64,000 nucleotides of DNA. It comes from Streptomyces sp. NBC_01707 (GTDB lineage Bacteria > Actinomycetota > Actinomycetes > Streptomycetales > Streptomycetaceae). Under the pieces are notes generated by a model. That model was given only the letters and a program-made list of their open reading frames with translations, made no database searches and was not told the DNA's origin. The stretch is taken from NCBI RefSeq assembly GCF_041438805.1, contig NZ_CP109190.1, positions 5,456,001 through 5,520,000 on the forward strand. The letters are read 5' to 3'. Shown one piece after another: positions 10,864 to 19,184 of this stretch (its first letter is position 1; the number at the start of each line of letters is the position of its first letter). The position numbers and the translations under genes are program-made.

Positions 10864-11166
10864 GTAAGTCACCGCCCCTGTTGGGTAGTTCACTGCCCCT
10901 GCCACATGGCACGGGTCGCTCTCTATCTTCGCTGATGAAACCGTCCTGGTACGACGTCTTGGCGGCTCTCTTTCATGGGATCTCGCACGTTTGACCGGTC
11001 CGACCGCCCTGACCTGCGGATCGAATCGGTGTGTGACCACATATATATGGTTACTCTGTGTATCACGGAGAGTGACCCCGGGCAACGATCGGCATCCCGC
11101 CACCCTGGCCGGGGCCCGCTTCCCTTTCTCAACTGCACCCATCAGGGCAGGCAGGTTGAGGGGCAG
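10864..11166 (-). promoter_or_regulatory. Probable promoter/operator region of the secretion-like operon
   Basis: This gene-free stretch precedes the VirB2-like gene. It holds an AT-rich imperfect palindrome at 11033-11054 (GTGACCACATATATATGGTTAC; one mismatch between the GTGACCA and TGGTTAC arms) in otherwise GC-rich DNA. The TATATA core could include a -10 element on the minus strand. I see no convincing ORF here. Confidence 0.45.
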
Positions 11167-11823
11167 TCAGAGAATGGGGCGGCGGGGCACCGGCGGGCGG
11201 GGCGGTGTCGTCCAGGTTCTCGGCGGCCGGAAGTCGCACCAGGAGCCGTCGAAGGGAAAGGTTCCGGCCTCGGCGAGCCGCGCGACTCTCATGCCCTCGG
11301 CTCGTATGGCCGCCGCTTCGTCGGCCGACCAGTAGACGGGGTGGCCGGTCTTCTCGGCGAAGGACTCCTCGTCCTTCCACTGCCAGGACCGGTCCGGCGC
11401 CACGTTGATGTCGAGCTCGTGGTCGGCGATGTCGATGTCGTCGCCGTGGTGGACGCGCCGCTCCAGATTCACGTACCAGCCACGGAACTTCCCCCTGCGG
11501 CCGAAGAGCCAGAGGACGGAATGCGCGGCGCCGCTGGGCTGATAGAACAGAGCGCTGCCCATCGGCCAACGGCCGGGTACCACCGGATATCCGGTGGCGG
11601 GTCGGTCGTCCGGGGCGATGTCACGAAGATGTGCGCCGCCGGGGAGCTCCGTGCGCCACATGGGCGCGCCTGTCTCCATCCACACCAGCTGGCCCTCGTC
11701 CGTGCGCTCGACGAGTCGTACGGGTACCGAGGCGCTCAAATGGCCTCCGATGAAGAGGTTCCAGTGCAGAATCCGGCCCGGTACGTCTTCCGTGATGTTG
11801 ATCGAGTGCGCGAGACGGTTCAT
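11167..11823 (-). CDS. DUF402 domain protein
   Basis: 218 residues. The central segment has the DUF402 pattern: LWLFGRRGKFRGWYVNLE near residue 108-125, then DIADHELDINVAPDRSW with conserved acidic residues that bind metal in the family. Characterised members (for example Ntdp of Gram-positives) hydrolyse nucleoside di- or triphosphates, and a related domain occurs in FAU-1-type RNA-binding proteins. The exact substrate here is unknown. The C-terminus is Pro-rich. It appears to be transcribed alone. Confidence 0.82.
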   Translation of the reverse strand: MNRLAHSINITEDVPGRILHWNLFIGGHLSASVPVRLVERTDEGQLVWMETGAPMWRTELPGGAHLRDIAPDDRPATGYPVVPGRWPMGSALFYQPSGAAHSVLWLFGRRGKFRGWYVNLERRVHHGDDIDIADHELDINVAPDRSWQWKDEESFAEKTGHPVYWSADEAAAIRAEGMRVARLAEAGTFPFDGSWCDFRPPRTWTTPPRPPVPRRPIL

Positions 11824-12130
11824 GGATCAGTCCTTGCTGCCGGGGCCCGACGGTGGCGATGTGATCTGTTGTGCCCGGACAGCGGCGAGTTCAATGCGCG
11901 GACGGGTTCGTTGCGTAGCGAATATGCGCTGGTCGGGCAAACAGACAACAATCCAAGAACAGTTCCGGGAGGCAGCCAGTGAGTGGCGCATTGCCTTCAG
12001 GAGAAGGAACGCCCGATCCCGTCGATACGTCTTGCTGCCGTGGCTCGGTGATCCGGACCCGGGCTCGCTGCCACCCGACCCGCCCGTCCGCACGCCGACT
12101 CGTGCGGACCGGCAGGGCGGCGCCGAGCAA
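11824..12130. other. Intergenic region, no gene seen
   Basis: About 307 bases between the DUF402 and DUF397 genes. Open frames here have unfavourable composition and no ribosome binding site. It presumably contains the DUF402 promoter on the minus strand, but I see no clear palindrome or terminator. Confidence 0.4.
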
Positions 12131-12382
12131 TCAGGACGGGGCGGCCGGGCCCTCGTCGTCGAGTTCGGCGAAGTGGTCGAACTCGCCGGCCACGACGCCC
12201 TTGGCGAAGGCCTCCCACTTCGTCCGGGTCGTCGTGACGATGTTGGTCGGGTCGCCGGTCTCTCGAAGGTGGACGAGCTCGCCGGGGCCGAAGGCGAGCT
12301 CGATCCAGGGGCCGGGGCCCTCTTCGCTCTCGGGAGCGGCCCGGACCCAGGCGAGTTCGGTGGGGGTCGCCCGGTCAGTCAT
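12131..12382 (-). CDS. DUF397 domain protein
   Basis: An 83-residue acidic protein starting MTDRATPTELAWV. It carries the DUF397 pattern WIELAFGPGELVHLRETGDP followed by TKWEAFAKGVVAGEFDHF. DUF397 proteins accompany XRE/DUF5753 regulators throughout Streptomyces and in several cases act as partners of the regulator; BldB is a distant relative. Its start overlaps the stop of the upstream DUF397 gene by 8 bases, so the two are co-translated. Confidence 0.88.
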   Translation of the reverse strand: MTDRATPTELAWVRAAPESEEGPGPWIELAFGPGELVHLRETGDPTNIVTTTRTKWEAFAKGVVAGEFDHFAELDDEGPAAPS

Positions 12383-12563
12383 GGTGGGCGGAGTCCTTGA
12401 CGGTCCGGATGAGGGCGGCCCAGGCGGTGGGGGTGGTGTGGAGTACCGCGCCGGTGGGGTCGCTGCTCTCCATGATGTTGATCGTGTCGTCGTGGGCGGC
12501 GACGTGTATGCAGGCCTCACCTTGCGCGCAGTAGGACGACCTCTGCCAGGTGGATGTGGCCAT
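12375..12563 (-). CDS. DUF397 domain protein
   Basis: 62 residues from the ATG of MATSTWQRSSY, preceded by a good AAAGGA ribosome binding site. A GTG at 12578 overlaps the end of the regulator gene and is a less likely start. The DUF397 hallmarks are W-x-RSSYC near the N-terminus, CIHVAAHDDTINIMESSDP in the middle and a C-terminal AWAALIRTVKD. It lies immediately after the XRE regulator and before a second DUF397 gene. Confidence 0.9.
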   Translation of the reverse strand: MATSTWQRSSYCAQGEACIHVAAHDDTINIMESSDPTGAVLHTTPTAWAALIRTVKDSAHHD

Positions 12564-12574
12564 CTCTGTTCCTT

Positions 12575-13426
12575 TCACAGGTCCTGGGCGATGTTGTGGA
12601 CAAGTTCCCGCGAATGCTCGGGGCTCAGCGCAGCCGCGTCGAGCCGATCGAGCAGGAGGCGGTACTGCGACAGCTGGGCCTCGGAGTCGATGAACACCGG
12701 GCCATGGGACTGGTCGAGCTGGGCGGTGTCGAGTGCGGGCACCGGTCCGCGTACGTAGTACAGCGACTGACCCGAGCCCGGGTAGTACGTGGCTTCGAAC
12801 GGGATCACGCGCATGGTCACGTGGTTCTGTTCGCTCACTTTCAGCAAGTGCTGAAGCTGGGCGCGGGCCACACCTTGGCCGCCGAACCGCATGCGGAGCG
12901 CAGCCTCATGAATGACTGCGTGATACGGGGCGGCGTCCTGCTTGTACAACACCGCCTGGCGTTTGATGCGGTACGAGACGCGGTGCTCGATCTCGGGCGG
13001 TGACATCTCGGGCACGGCCTGACGGTAGATCTCCCGAGCGTGATCGACCGTCTGCAGCAGCCCAGGGATGTGGATGCTGTGTGCCGCGTGGAGACTGGTG
13101 CCGTGGTGCTCGATCTCGGCGAGGTCGAGGAGTTTGGGCGGCAGGATGTCCCGGTACTCATCCCACCAGCCACGTCTGCGGTCCCCAGTCATGGCGACCA
13201 GCGCTTCGATCAGGGTTGGATCCGTGCACGAGTAGGTGCGGGCCATGACGCGTACGCGGTCGGCGCTCACGCCGAATCGCGCCACCTCGATGTTGCTCAA
13301 CTGCCCGGAGCTGGTACCGAGGAGATCTGCTGCCTGCGTGGTGGTCATCCCGGCCCGCTCGCGCAGTTTGCGCAGCTCGGTGCCGAGCCGGGTGCGGCGC
13401 GCGGTAGAGGCGGCCCTTCCTGCCAT
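12575..13426 (-). CDS. XRE-family regulator with DUF5753 domain
   Basis: 283 residues. A Cro/CI-type helix-turn-helix occupies residues 15-70 (LRKLRERAGMTTTQAADLLG and SSGQLSNIEVARFGVSADRV). The remainder is the DUF5753 effector domain, with HIPGLLQTVDHAREIYR and a YVRGPVPALDTAQLDQSHGP-type segment. Such proteins act with DUF397 partners to control development or antibiotic production in Streptomyces. It is divergent from the RsbW-like gene at 13639 and the 212 bp between them likely hold both promoters. Confidence 0.93.
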   Translation of the reverse strand: MAGRAASTARRTRLGTELRKLRERAGMTTTQAADLLGTSSGQLSNIEVARFGVSADRVRVMARTYSCTDPTLIEALVAMTGDRRRGWWDEYRDILPPKLLDLAEIEHHGTSLHAAHSIHIPGLLQTVDHAREIYRQAVPEMSPPEIEHRVSYRIKRQAVLYKQDAAPYHAVIHEAALRMRFGGQGVARAQLQHLLKVSEQNHVTMRVIPFEATYYPGSGQSLYYVRGPVPALDTAQLDQSHGPVFIDSEAQLSQYRLLLDRLDAAALSPEHSRELVHNIAQDL

Positions 13427-13638
13427 CTCGAACTCTCCTCAGGAAACGACCGAGTTGGTCTGTCACTCACACGAGTGGATCTATTCAAGGATTCCTGGCA
13501 TCTGGTGCAAAGAATCCTTGTTGACCCTAATCTCTGATCCAGGCCACCCGCCCGGAAGTACCCCGCTCGACGGAGCGGCCTCGTCACCGGGTAACCAGAA
13601 ACGCGCGATCCAACTTCCCTCCGCGATCGGAGACTTCC

Positions 13639-14112
13639 ATGGTTCTGGCCACCGTAACGCCGCCCTGGTCGTACACCCTCCAACTCCCACAGGATCCCCG
13701 TGCCCCCGGCGTAGCCCGCACCACCCTCCGTACAGTCCTGCGCGCACACGGCATGAGTGAGCTCACCGAAACTGCCGAACTCCTGGTGAGCGAGCTGGTC
13801 ACCAACGCGTACCTGCACTCCGAGGGGCCGTACTCCCTACGTCTGCGCGATGCCGGGCGGCATCGGATCAGGCTGAGCGTCTGGGACACCAACCCGCACA
13901 TCCCGGCGCCGTTCGAATGGAGCGCGCAGGCCCCGGCGGAGCTCGCTGAACGTGGGCGTGGGCTCTACCTCGTGACCCTTTGGGCGGACAGCTGGGGCGC
14001 GTACCCGATGCGCGGCGGTCTGCCGGGTCAGGGCGGGAAGCTGCTCTGGGTGGAGTGCGCGGCGAAGGCGGAGGAGGAGAGGGGGCACAGCTGGCGGGGC
14101 CTCATCCGATGA
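13639..14112 (+). CDS. RsbW-like ATP-binding protein (anti-sigma-factor kinase family)
   Basis: 157 residues. The N-box LLVSELVTNAYLHSEGP and the downstream GRGLYLVTLWADSWG glycine box identify a GHKL ATPase of the anti-sigma regulatory kinase group. A Trp-containing WDTNPHIPAP corresponds to the G1 region. Streptomyces encodes dozens of these, and many sit beside XRE/DUF397 genes as here. Its target sigma factor or anti-anti-sigma partner cannot be named from the window. Confidence 0.88.
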   Translation: MVLATVTPPWSYTLQLPQDPRAPGVARTTLRTVLRAHGMSELTETAELLVSELVTNAYLHSEGPYSLRLRDAGRHRIRLSVWDTNPHIPAPFEWSAQAPAELAERGRGLYLVTLWADSWGAYPMRGGLPGQGGKLLWVECAAKAEEERGHSWRGLIR

Positions 14113-14129
14113 AGCGGACGAGGCCCCGC
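14094..14129. terminator. Bidirectional terminator overlapping the end of the ATPase gene
   Basis: GCGGGGCCTC (14094-14103) pairs perfectly with GAGGCCCCGC (14120-14129) across a 16-base loop. It lies between convergent genes ending at 14112 and 14156, and the left arm is inside the last codons of the rightward gene. Confidence 0.75.
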
Positions 14130-14155
14130 TGGTGGGTGCCGGTCGTTCGGCGACG

Positions 14156-15655
14156 TCAGGCGACGAGTTCGGTCTCCTCCGCGGGCGCCGCGGCAGGCTC
14201 GGGCTTGTTGTCGCGCATGACCAGGGTCGCCAGGAGGGCGGCGGTGAGGACGCCGATCGCGCTGATGGTGAAGGTGGTCGACATCGAGGCGGTGAACGCC
14301 TCCCGGGCGGCGTGGACCAGGCCGTTGTCGCCGTGGGCCACAGCCAGTGCTCCGGCGATCGACTGCTTGGCCTGCTCGGGTGCGTCGGCCGGCATCTCAC
14401 TGCGGAAGCCGCTCGTCAGCAGCGAGCCGAGGATCGCGATGCCGAGCGCGGTGCCGGCCTGCTGGATGGTGTCGTTGAGGGCCGAACCGACGCCGGCCTT
14501 CTCCTGCGGGATGGTGCCCATCAGTGCGCCGACCGCTGCCGGCATCGCCAGGCCGGCGCCGAGGCCGAGGAGTCCGAGCGCGACCGCCGGGACGGTGAAT
14601 CCGGAGTCTGCCGAGACCGTGGTCAGCAGCGCGAAGGAGGAGGCCATGACGAGCATCCCGGCCAGTACCAGGAAGCGATTGCCGATCTTTGCGGCGAGTC
14701 CGGCGCCGGCGGTGTTGCCGATCAGTGCGGCGACGGCCAGCGGCACGAACGCGAGGCCCGCCTTGACCGGCGAGTAGCCGAGGACGAACTGCAGGTACTG
14801 GGTGAGCACCAGCAGCAGGCCGCCGTTGCCGATCTGTACGAGGGTCAGCGAGAGCGAACCGCCGCTGAAGTTGCGGTGCTTGAACAGGACCAGCGGGACC
14901 ATCGGGGCGGCGGTGACGTTCTCCCAGATCACGAACCCACCGAGGGCGATCACCGCGACGGCCAGGGTGATCGCCGAGCGGCCGCCGAAGGCGCCGTGCT
15001 GCGGGAGCTCGATGATCCACCAGATGAGGGCGGTCATGCCGGCCGCGGACAGTACCGCGCCGAGCGGGTCGGGCTTCTGCCACGGTCCCTTCGACTCCGG
15101 CATGAGGATGAGGGCGGCCAGGACGGCCAGTGCGACGACGGGGACGTTGATGAAGAAGATCGAGTGCCAGGAGAAGTGGTCGATCAGCACGCCGCCGAGC
15201 ACCGGGCTGCCGACCAGGCCGAGCATCGACACCGAGCCCCACGCCGCCATCGCCTTGGGGCGTTCCTCCTCGTCGAAGACGGTGATGAGGATCGACAGCG
15301 TCGAGGGCATGATCAGTGCCCCGCCGACGCCCATCGCGACCCGCGCCGCGATGACCTCGCCGGGGTTCGCGCAGAAGGTCGCGGCCAGCGACGCCGCCCC
15401 GAAGAGCAACAAGCCGATGATCATGATCTTCCGGCGGCCGAATCGGTCACCGAGGCTGCCGGAGGTGAGCAGGAGCCCGGCGAAGACCAGGATGTAGGAG
15501 TCGAGGATCCACTGGATGTCCTGGGCGCCGGCGCCGATGTCCTCGGTCATGGACGGCACCGCGACGGTCAGCGCCATGCTGTCGATCACCAGGACCAGCG
15601 TGCTCAGGCACAGCACGACGAGGATCCACCAGCGGCGGGGATTGCGGGTTTCCAT
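14156..15655 (-). CDS. MFS drug efflux transporter, DHA2 (14-helix) family
   Basis: 499 residues from METRNPRRWW. About 14 hydrophobic helices are seen. Motif A occurs as GSLGDRFGRRKIM near residue 70, motif D1-like LVLVIDSMALTVAVPSM is at helix 1, and a motif C-like AWGSVSMLGLVGSPVLGGVL is near helix 5. The DHA2 family exports drugs or endogenous metabolites by proton antiport. It is divergent from a TetR gene with a multi-copy operator between them, so expression is most likely derepressed by the exported ligand. A longer frame to 15739 would run through that operator. Confidence 0.92.
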   Translation of the reverse strand: METRNPRRWWILVVLCLSTLVLVIDSMALTVAVPSMTEDIGAGAQDIQWILDSYILVFAGLLLTSGSLGDRFGRRKIMIIGLLLFGAASLAATFCANPGEVIAARVAMGVGGALIMPSTLSILITVFDEEERPKAMAAWGSVSMLGLVGSPVLGGVLIDHFSWHSIFFINVPVVALAVLAALILMPESKGPWQKPDPLGAVLSAAGMTALIWWIIELPQHGAFGGRSAITLAVAVIALGGFVIWENVTAAPMVPLVLFKHRNFSGGSLSLTLVQIGNGGLLLVLTQYLQFVLGYSPVKAGLAFVPLAVAALIGNTAGAGLAAKIGNRFLVLAGMLVMASSFALLTTVSADSGFTVPAVALGLLGLGAGLAMPAAVGALMGTIPQEKAGVGSALNDTIQQAGTALGIAILGSLLTSGFRSEMPADAPEQAKQSIAGALAVAHGDNGLVHAAREAFTASMSTTFTISAIGVLTAALLATLVMRDNKPEPAAAPAEETELVA

Positions 15656-15691
15656 GGGATTTCCTTTCGGCTGCGCACACTGTTCCATCGA

Positions 15692-15766
15692 TGCGAACAC
15701 TGTACGCAGCTGGGTACAGTGTTCGCAACACTCCCTCATGTACGCTGAATGCGAACGGTGTACGCA
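15692..15766. promoter_or_regulatory. TetR operator array between the MFS and tetR genes
   Basis: Three copies of a 17-bp imperfect palindrome lie in the divergent intergenic region: TGCGAACACTGTACGCA (15692-15708), its inverted form at 15711-15727 (GGTACAGTGTTCGCA core) and TGCGAACGGTGTACGCA (15750-15766). The first two together form a perfect 14-bp inverted repeat (15692-15705 with 15714-15727, 8-bp spacer). The third ends 12 bases before the tetR start, consistent with autoregulation. Confidence 0.85.
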
Positions 15767-15778
15767 CTAGGAGGCGCC

Positions 15779-16528
15779 ATGACGGCCAGGACGAATCCGA
15801 TCCCCTCCGTGTGGGCCCGGCAGCAGCCCGCGCCCGACCAGCCCGCACTGAGCCGGGCCGTGATCGTCCGCGAGGCGATCGCCATGCTGGACGCCGACGG
15901 CATCGAGGCGCTGAGCATGCGCAAGCTCGGCGCCCGTCTGAACGCCGGCGCGACCTCCCTCTACCGGCACGTCGCGACCAAGGACGAACTGATGGAGCTC
16001 GCGGTGGACGAGGTCGCCGCCGAGATCGTCGTGCCCTCGCCGGACTTCATCGGGGGAGACCCCGAGGCCGACAGCCCCGACTGGCGCGCCGCCGTCACGG
16101 AGGCCGCCCGGTCCTTCCGGGCTACGGCCCTGCGCCACCCGTGGCTGTCCTCGGTCCTGGGGCAGGCGGGCCTGGCCTACCTGGGTCCGAACCTCATGTC
16201 GTTCTCCGAGCGGCTGGCCGCCCTGTTCACGGCTGCCGGCTTTCCCGAGCCGAGCCGTGCGATCGACACCGTCCTGTCCTACGTCATCGGCATGAGCACC
16301 ACGGAAGCGGCCTGGCTCACCACGGTCGCCCGCTCCGGCGAGACCGAGGCCGCTTTCATCGCCCGCCTCATGCCCGCCGCCCAGCAGGCCGCGGCCGGCC
16401 ACGACCACCTCGCCGACTCCTACGCCGCTCCCATGGCCCTCGACCCCGGCGAGATCCGCGAAACCAAGTTCGCCTACGGCCTGGAAGTCGTCCTCGACGG
16501 CTTGGCGTTGCGGCTTCCGCGAGACTGA
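15779..16528 (+). CDS. TetR-family transcriptional repressor
   Basis: 249 residues from the ATG at 15779, preceded by a strong TAGGAGG site; an upstream ATG at 15749 is inside the operator array and has none. The N-terminal helix-turn-helix is ALSMRKLGARLNAGATSLYR, and the C-terminal two-thirds is the TetR_C ligand-binding type. It probably represses itself and the divergent MFS exporter. The inducing ligand is unknown. Confidence 0.93.
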   Translation: MTARTNPIPSVWARQQPAPDQPALSRAVIVREAIAMLDADGIEALSMRKLGARLNAGATSLYRHVATKDELMELAVDEVAAEIVVPSPDFIGGDPEADSPDWRAAVTEAARSFRATALRHPWLSSVLGQAGLAYLGPNLMSFSERLAALFTAAGFPEPSRAIDTVLSYVIGMSTTEAAWLTTVARSGETEAAFIARLMPAAQQAAAGHDHLADSYAAPMALDPGEIRETKFAYGLEVVLDGLALRLPRD

Positions 16529-16639
16529 CCGTGAACCCGTGAGGTCGGCTGACGCCGGTGCCGCCGGGCGTCGGATGCGGCCCGCCGGCCGGCCGGCCCA
16601 CCACTCGCTGCCGACCGACACCCAACCGCTGCAGGACGG

Positions 16640-17233
16640 TCAGGCAGCCGGTACTCGGGCCGGCGCGTACGCGGCGACGGCCCTCGTCTGCGCGGCGGTC
16701 ATCCGCTGGATGACCAGGATGACGAACACCGCGGCGATCAGATACAGAGCCTGGCTCACCACCGAGAGGACGACGGAGTCGGCGTAGCTCGTGGAGGTGG
16801 CCGTCACGGCTGCCACCATGTGCGCGATCCACGCTGCCCACCAGGCGTTGATGAGCGTGACGGTGGTGTCCGTGGCCGGGTCGTGGCCGACGGCCCGGTG
16901 GATGTCGAGAGCTATGCGACGGGGCCGCCACCACATCAGTACCGGCGTGAACCAGGCGCCCACCGCCCAGCCCGGTGTGTGGGCGAACGGGCCGACCCAC
17001 AGTGCCTGGGCGTTGTACCGGCATCGGCGGAACCAGAGCAGGAAGGTGACGAGCGTGGCGAGCCCCACGAGGGCGGATGCCGACACGTAGCGGGAGTAGA
17101 AGAGCCCGTCGTCGGTCGCGTCGAAGAGCTTCGGCCGCGAGGGGTCGAGCAGGGCGTACAGCCCTACGAGGATCTGAGCAGCCCGCGCGAGCGACTGAGG
17201 GCTGCGGGGGACGGCGTCGGACGGTCTTGTCAT
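16640..17233 (-). CDS. DUF4328 membrane protein
   Basis: 197 residues from MTRPSDAVPRSP. Four or five hydrophobic helices are present, with the DUF4328 core LWFRRCRYNAQAL, the HTPGWAVGAWFTPVLMWWRP segment after helix 2, and INAWWAAWIAHM. Function of the family is unknown. It ends convergently to tetR. The frame extends upstream to 17488 but that part is Arg/Pro-rich and crosses a terminator. Confidence 0.85.
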   Translation of the reverse strand: MTRPSDAVPRSPQSLARAAQILVGLYALLDPSRPKLFDATDDGLFYSRYVSASALVGLATLVTFLLWFRRCRYNAQALWVGPFAHTPGWAVGAWFTPVLMWWRPRRIALDIHRAVGHDPATDTTVTLINAWWAAWIAHMVAAVTATSTSYADSVVLSVVSQALYLIAAVFVILVIQRMTAAQTRAVAAYAPARVPAA

Positions 17234-17396
17234 GGCCGGTGAATGTAGACCATCGGGATCGGCCGGATTCCGGTACAGGTGCGGATGGTCGGGGCCGCGG
17301 TTCGGGCAGCGTGCCGATATCCGGATCAGTTGGGGCGCCGGGCCGGCTCCGCGGAGCTCCCTCGGCAGCAGGCCATGGGCCGGTCCGCGCGTACTG

Positions 17397-17438
17397 CCCC
17401 CGGTCCTCAAGCTGCGCGGGGCGCCTGAGGACCGGGGG
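17397..17438 (-). terminator. Hairpin terminator after rppA
   Basis: CCCCCGGTCCTCA (17397-17409) and TGAGGACCGGGGG (17426-17438) form a 13-bp perfect stem about 70 bases beyond the rppA stop on the minus strand and upstream of the DUF4328 start. It separates the two transcripts. Confidence 0.8.
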
Positions 17439-17506
17439 TCGGGGTGGTGTGTCCGCGGGGCTTCCCGGTCGGGTTGCCGCACGCGCACACCATGCTGTGG
17501 TGCGGC

Positions 17507-18571
17507 TCAGCCCTCCGCCTCGGGCTCCGAGGTCCACGTGCCCAGGGAGATCTCGGCGGTGATGCCCGGTCCGAAGCCGGCCATGATGCCGCGCTGGCCG
17601 TGGAGGGTCGATGCCTCGTCGAACATGCGGGCCAGGGCGTCGAGTACCACCGCACTCGCTATGTTGCCGTACTCGGTGAGCGTCGCCCGGCTGAAGCGGA
17701 ACGCCTCGGGCGGCACGTCGAGGAAGAGGCTCAGGTCGTCCAGGATGCGTGGACCGCCCGCGTGGATGATGTAGAAGTCCAGCTTGCTGGCGTTCCACTG
17801 GTGCTGCTCGGCGACGGCTTTGAGAGCCGGGGCGAGTGGTTCCATGGTCCCGGGCACGCGCTTGTCGAGCTGGAAGTGGAAGCCTGTGGACCGGACGGCG
17901 TAGGAGATCCATTCCTCGGTGTCGGGAATGATGTAAGAGCCGTTGCGTTCGAGGCGGATCCCGGTGCCCCCTTGGCCCCGTACCACTGCCGCGGCGATTC
18001 CGTCGCCGAACAGGCCGTTGGACAGCAGGGATCCGACACCCAGATCGGTGGGCTGGTAGCACAGGGAGCAGAACTCGCAGGCGACGATGAGGACGTTGGC
18101 GTCGGGGTAGGCCGTGCAGAAGTCGTGGGCCCGGTTGACGGCCGCACCACCTGCGGCACAGCCGAGTTGGGCGATCGGCATCTGTCGTGTCTCCGGCCGG
18201 AAGCCCATCTTGCCGATGAGCCAAGCAGTCGGCGGAGGCATCATGAAGCCCGTGCAGGAGACGTAGATGATCAAGTCGATCTGTGACGGCTCGAGTTCCG
18301 CCTGGTCGAGTGCCTGGCGGACGACGGCCGGCACTCGGTCCTTGGTCTGTGCCTCGTAGACGATGCTGCGGGCGTCGAACCCCGGGTGCTCCAGCACTTT
18401 TTCGATCGGCTGGATCAGGTGCCGTTTCTGCACACCGGTGTGCTCGATCAGACGGAGGACGAGACTGAGCTGCGGATGGTCGCCGTGCAACCGTTGTGCC
18501 AGTTCGAGTGTTTCGTCCTTGGTGATGACGTACTCGGGAACTGCGATTGCCGGCTTGCAGAGTACCGCCAT
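17507..18571 (-). CDS. rppA: 1,3,6,8-tetrahydroxynaphthalene synthase (type III PKS)
   Basis: 354 residues starting MAVLCKPAIAVP, preceded by AGGAGGAG. The Cys-His-Asn triad is Cys138 (AQLGCAAGG), His270 (FYIIHAGGP) and Asn303 (TEYGNIASA); Cys106 (YVSCTGFMMPP) is also present, and these numbers equal those I recall for the S. coelicolor THN synthase. The enzyme condenses five malonyl-CoA to THN, which oxidises to flaviolin and feeds melanin-like pigments or terpenoid quinones. A P450 gene lies 613 bp upstream on the same strand but appears to have its own terminator. An upstream frame to 18649 is Arg-rich and lacks a ribosome binding site. Confidence 0.96.
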   Translation of the reverse strand: MAVLCKPAIAVPEYVITKDETLELAQRLHGDHPQLSLVLRLIEHTGVQKRHLIQPIEKVLEHPGFDARSIVYEAQTKDRVPAVVRQALDQAELEPSQIDLIIYVSCTGFMMPPPTAWLIGKMGFRPETRQMPIAQLGCAAGGAAVNRAHDFCTAYPDANVLIVACEFCSLCYQPTDLGVGSLLSNGLFGDGIAAAVVRGQGGTGIRLERNGSYIIPDTEEWISYAVRSTGFHFQLDKRVPGTMEPLAPALKAVAEQHQWNASKLDFYIIHAGGPRILDDLSLFLDVPPEAFRFSRATLTEYGNIASAVVLDALARMFDEASTLHGQRGIMAGFGPGITAEISLGTWTSEPEAEG

Positions 18572-19184
18572 GGATCTCCTCCTAGCGGACGGTGGTCCAC
18601 ACGGCCGAGCCCTGAAGATCCGGGACATCCGCCGGCAGACGGCCGCCACTGCGGCGCGGTACGCGCGATTGCGCGAAGCGGGTCGTGGGTGGTTGCGGTG
18701 CCGCGATTCAATGCCCCTGGTGGGCGCGGACGGGCCGACCGACGAAAGACCAAGTTCTCACCGTATGGACAGAGGGTTTTCCGCCACACCTTGGCTGGCC
18801 CTCGCATCACGCTACGGCAGGCCGTTCAGCGTCGCATTTCGGGCAGAACGCGCTGTCGGGACAGCCCGAACGTTCCGGGGTCTGCTGCCCTCCCGGGGGT
18901 GACACCGGGCCGGTCACGGCCGCTTCCGGGGTCGATGACAGCCCTTTCCCCGGTCCTGGCGAGCGGGCCCCGGAGCCGGGTGCTCTACGGCCCGCTCGCG
19001 ACCCGCCCCGCCACCGGCGACGCGTCCCGTGAGGGGCGGGACGCACCGCGCCGGGCGGGACGGGCACCACACCGGCGGGGTGCCCCGCCGGTGTCCGCGT
19101 TCCGTTGCGGCGCCGCTTCACCTGATCGGCGCCGCCCTCGTTGCCGGACGTGAGGCGTCGGTGCCTTGCTGGAATACGGACCCG
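18572..19184. other. Long intergenic region between rppA and the P450 gene
   Basis: 613 bases without a convincing gene. The right part holds a terminator (separate entry), and the left part presumably contains the rppA promoter. The first 220 bases are less GC-rich than the rest. I see no clear operator. Confidence 0.5.
19069..19094 (-). terminator. Hairpin terminator after the P450 gene
   Basis: ACACCGGCGGGG, loop TG, CCCCGCCGGTGT: a 12-bp perfect stem about 90 bases past the P450 stop. It implies that rppA is not simply read through from the P450 transcript. A second stem (GCGTCCCG with CGGGACGC) lies just beyond, at about 19022-19044. Confidence 0.7.

Noticed and set aside
14132..15748. 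A 538-codon plus-strand frame opposite the MFS gene
   Set aside because: Antisense shadow; His/Arg/Gln/Asp-rich sequence without any pattern of a folded protein.
18448..18810. A 120-codon minus-strand frame upstream of rppA
   Set aside because: It overlaps the rppA start in another frame and has no ribosome binding site.
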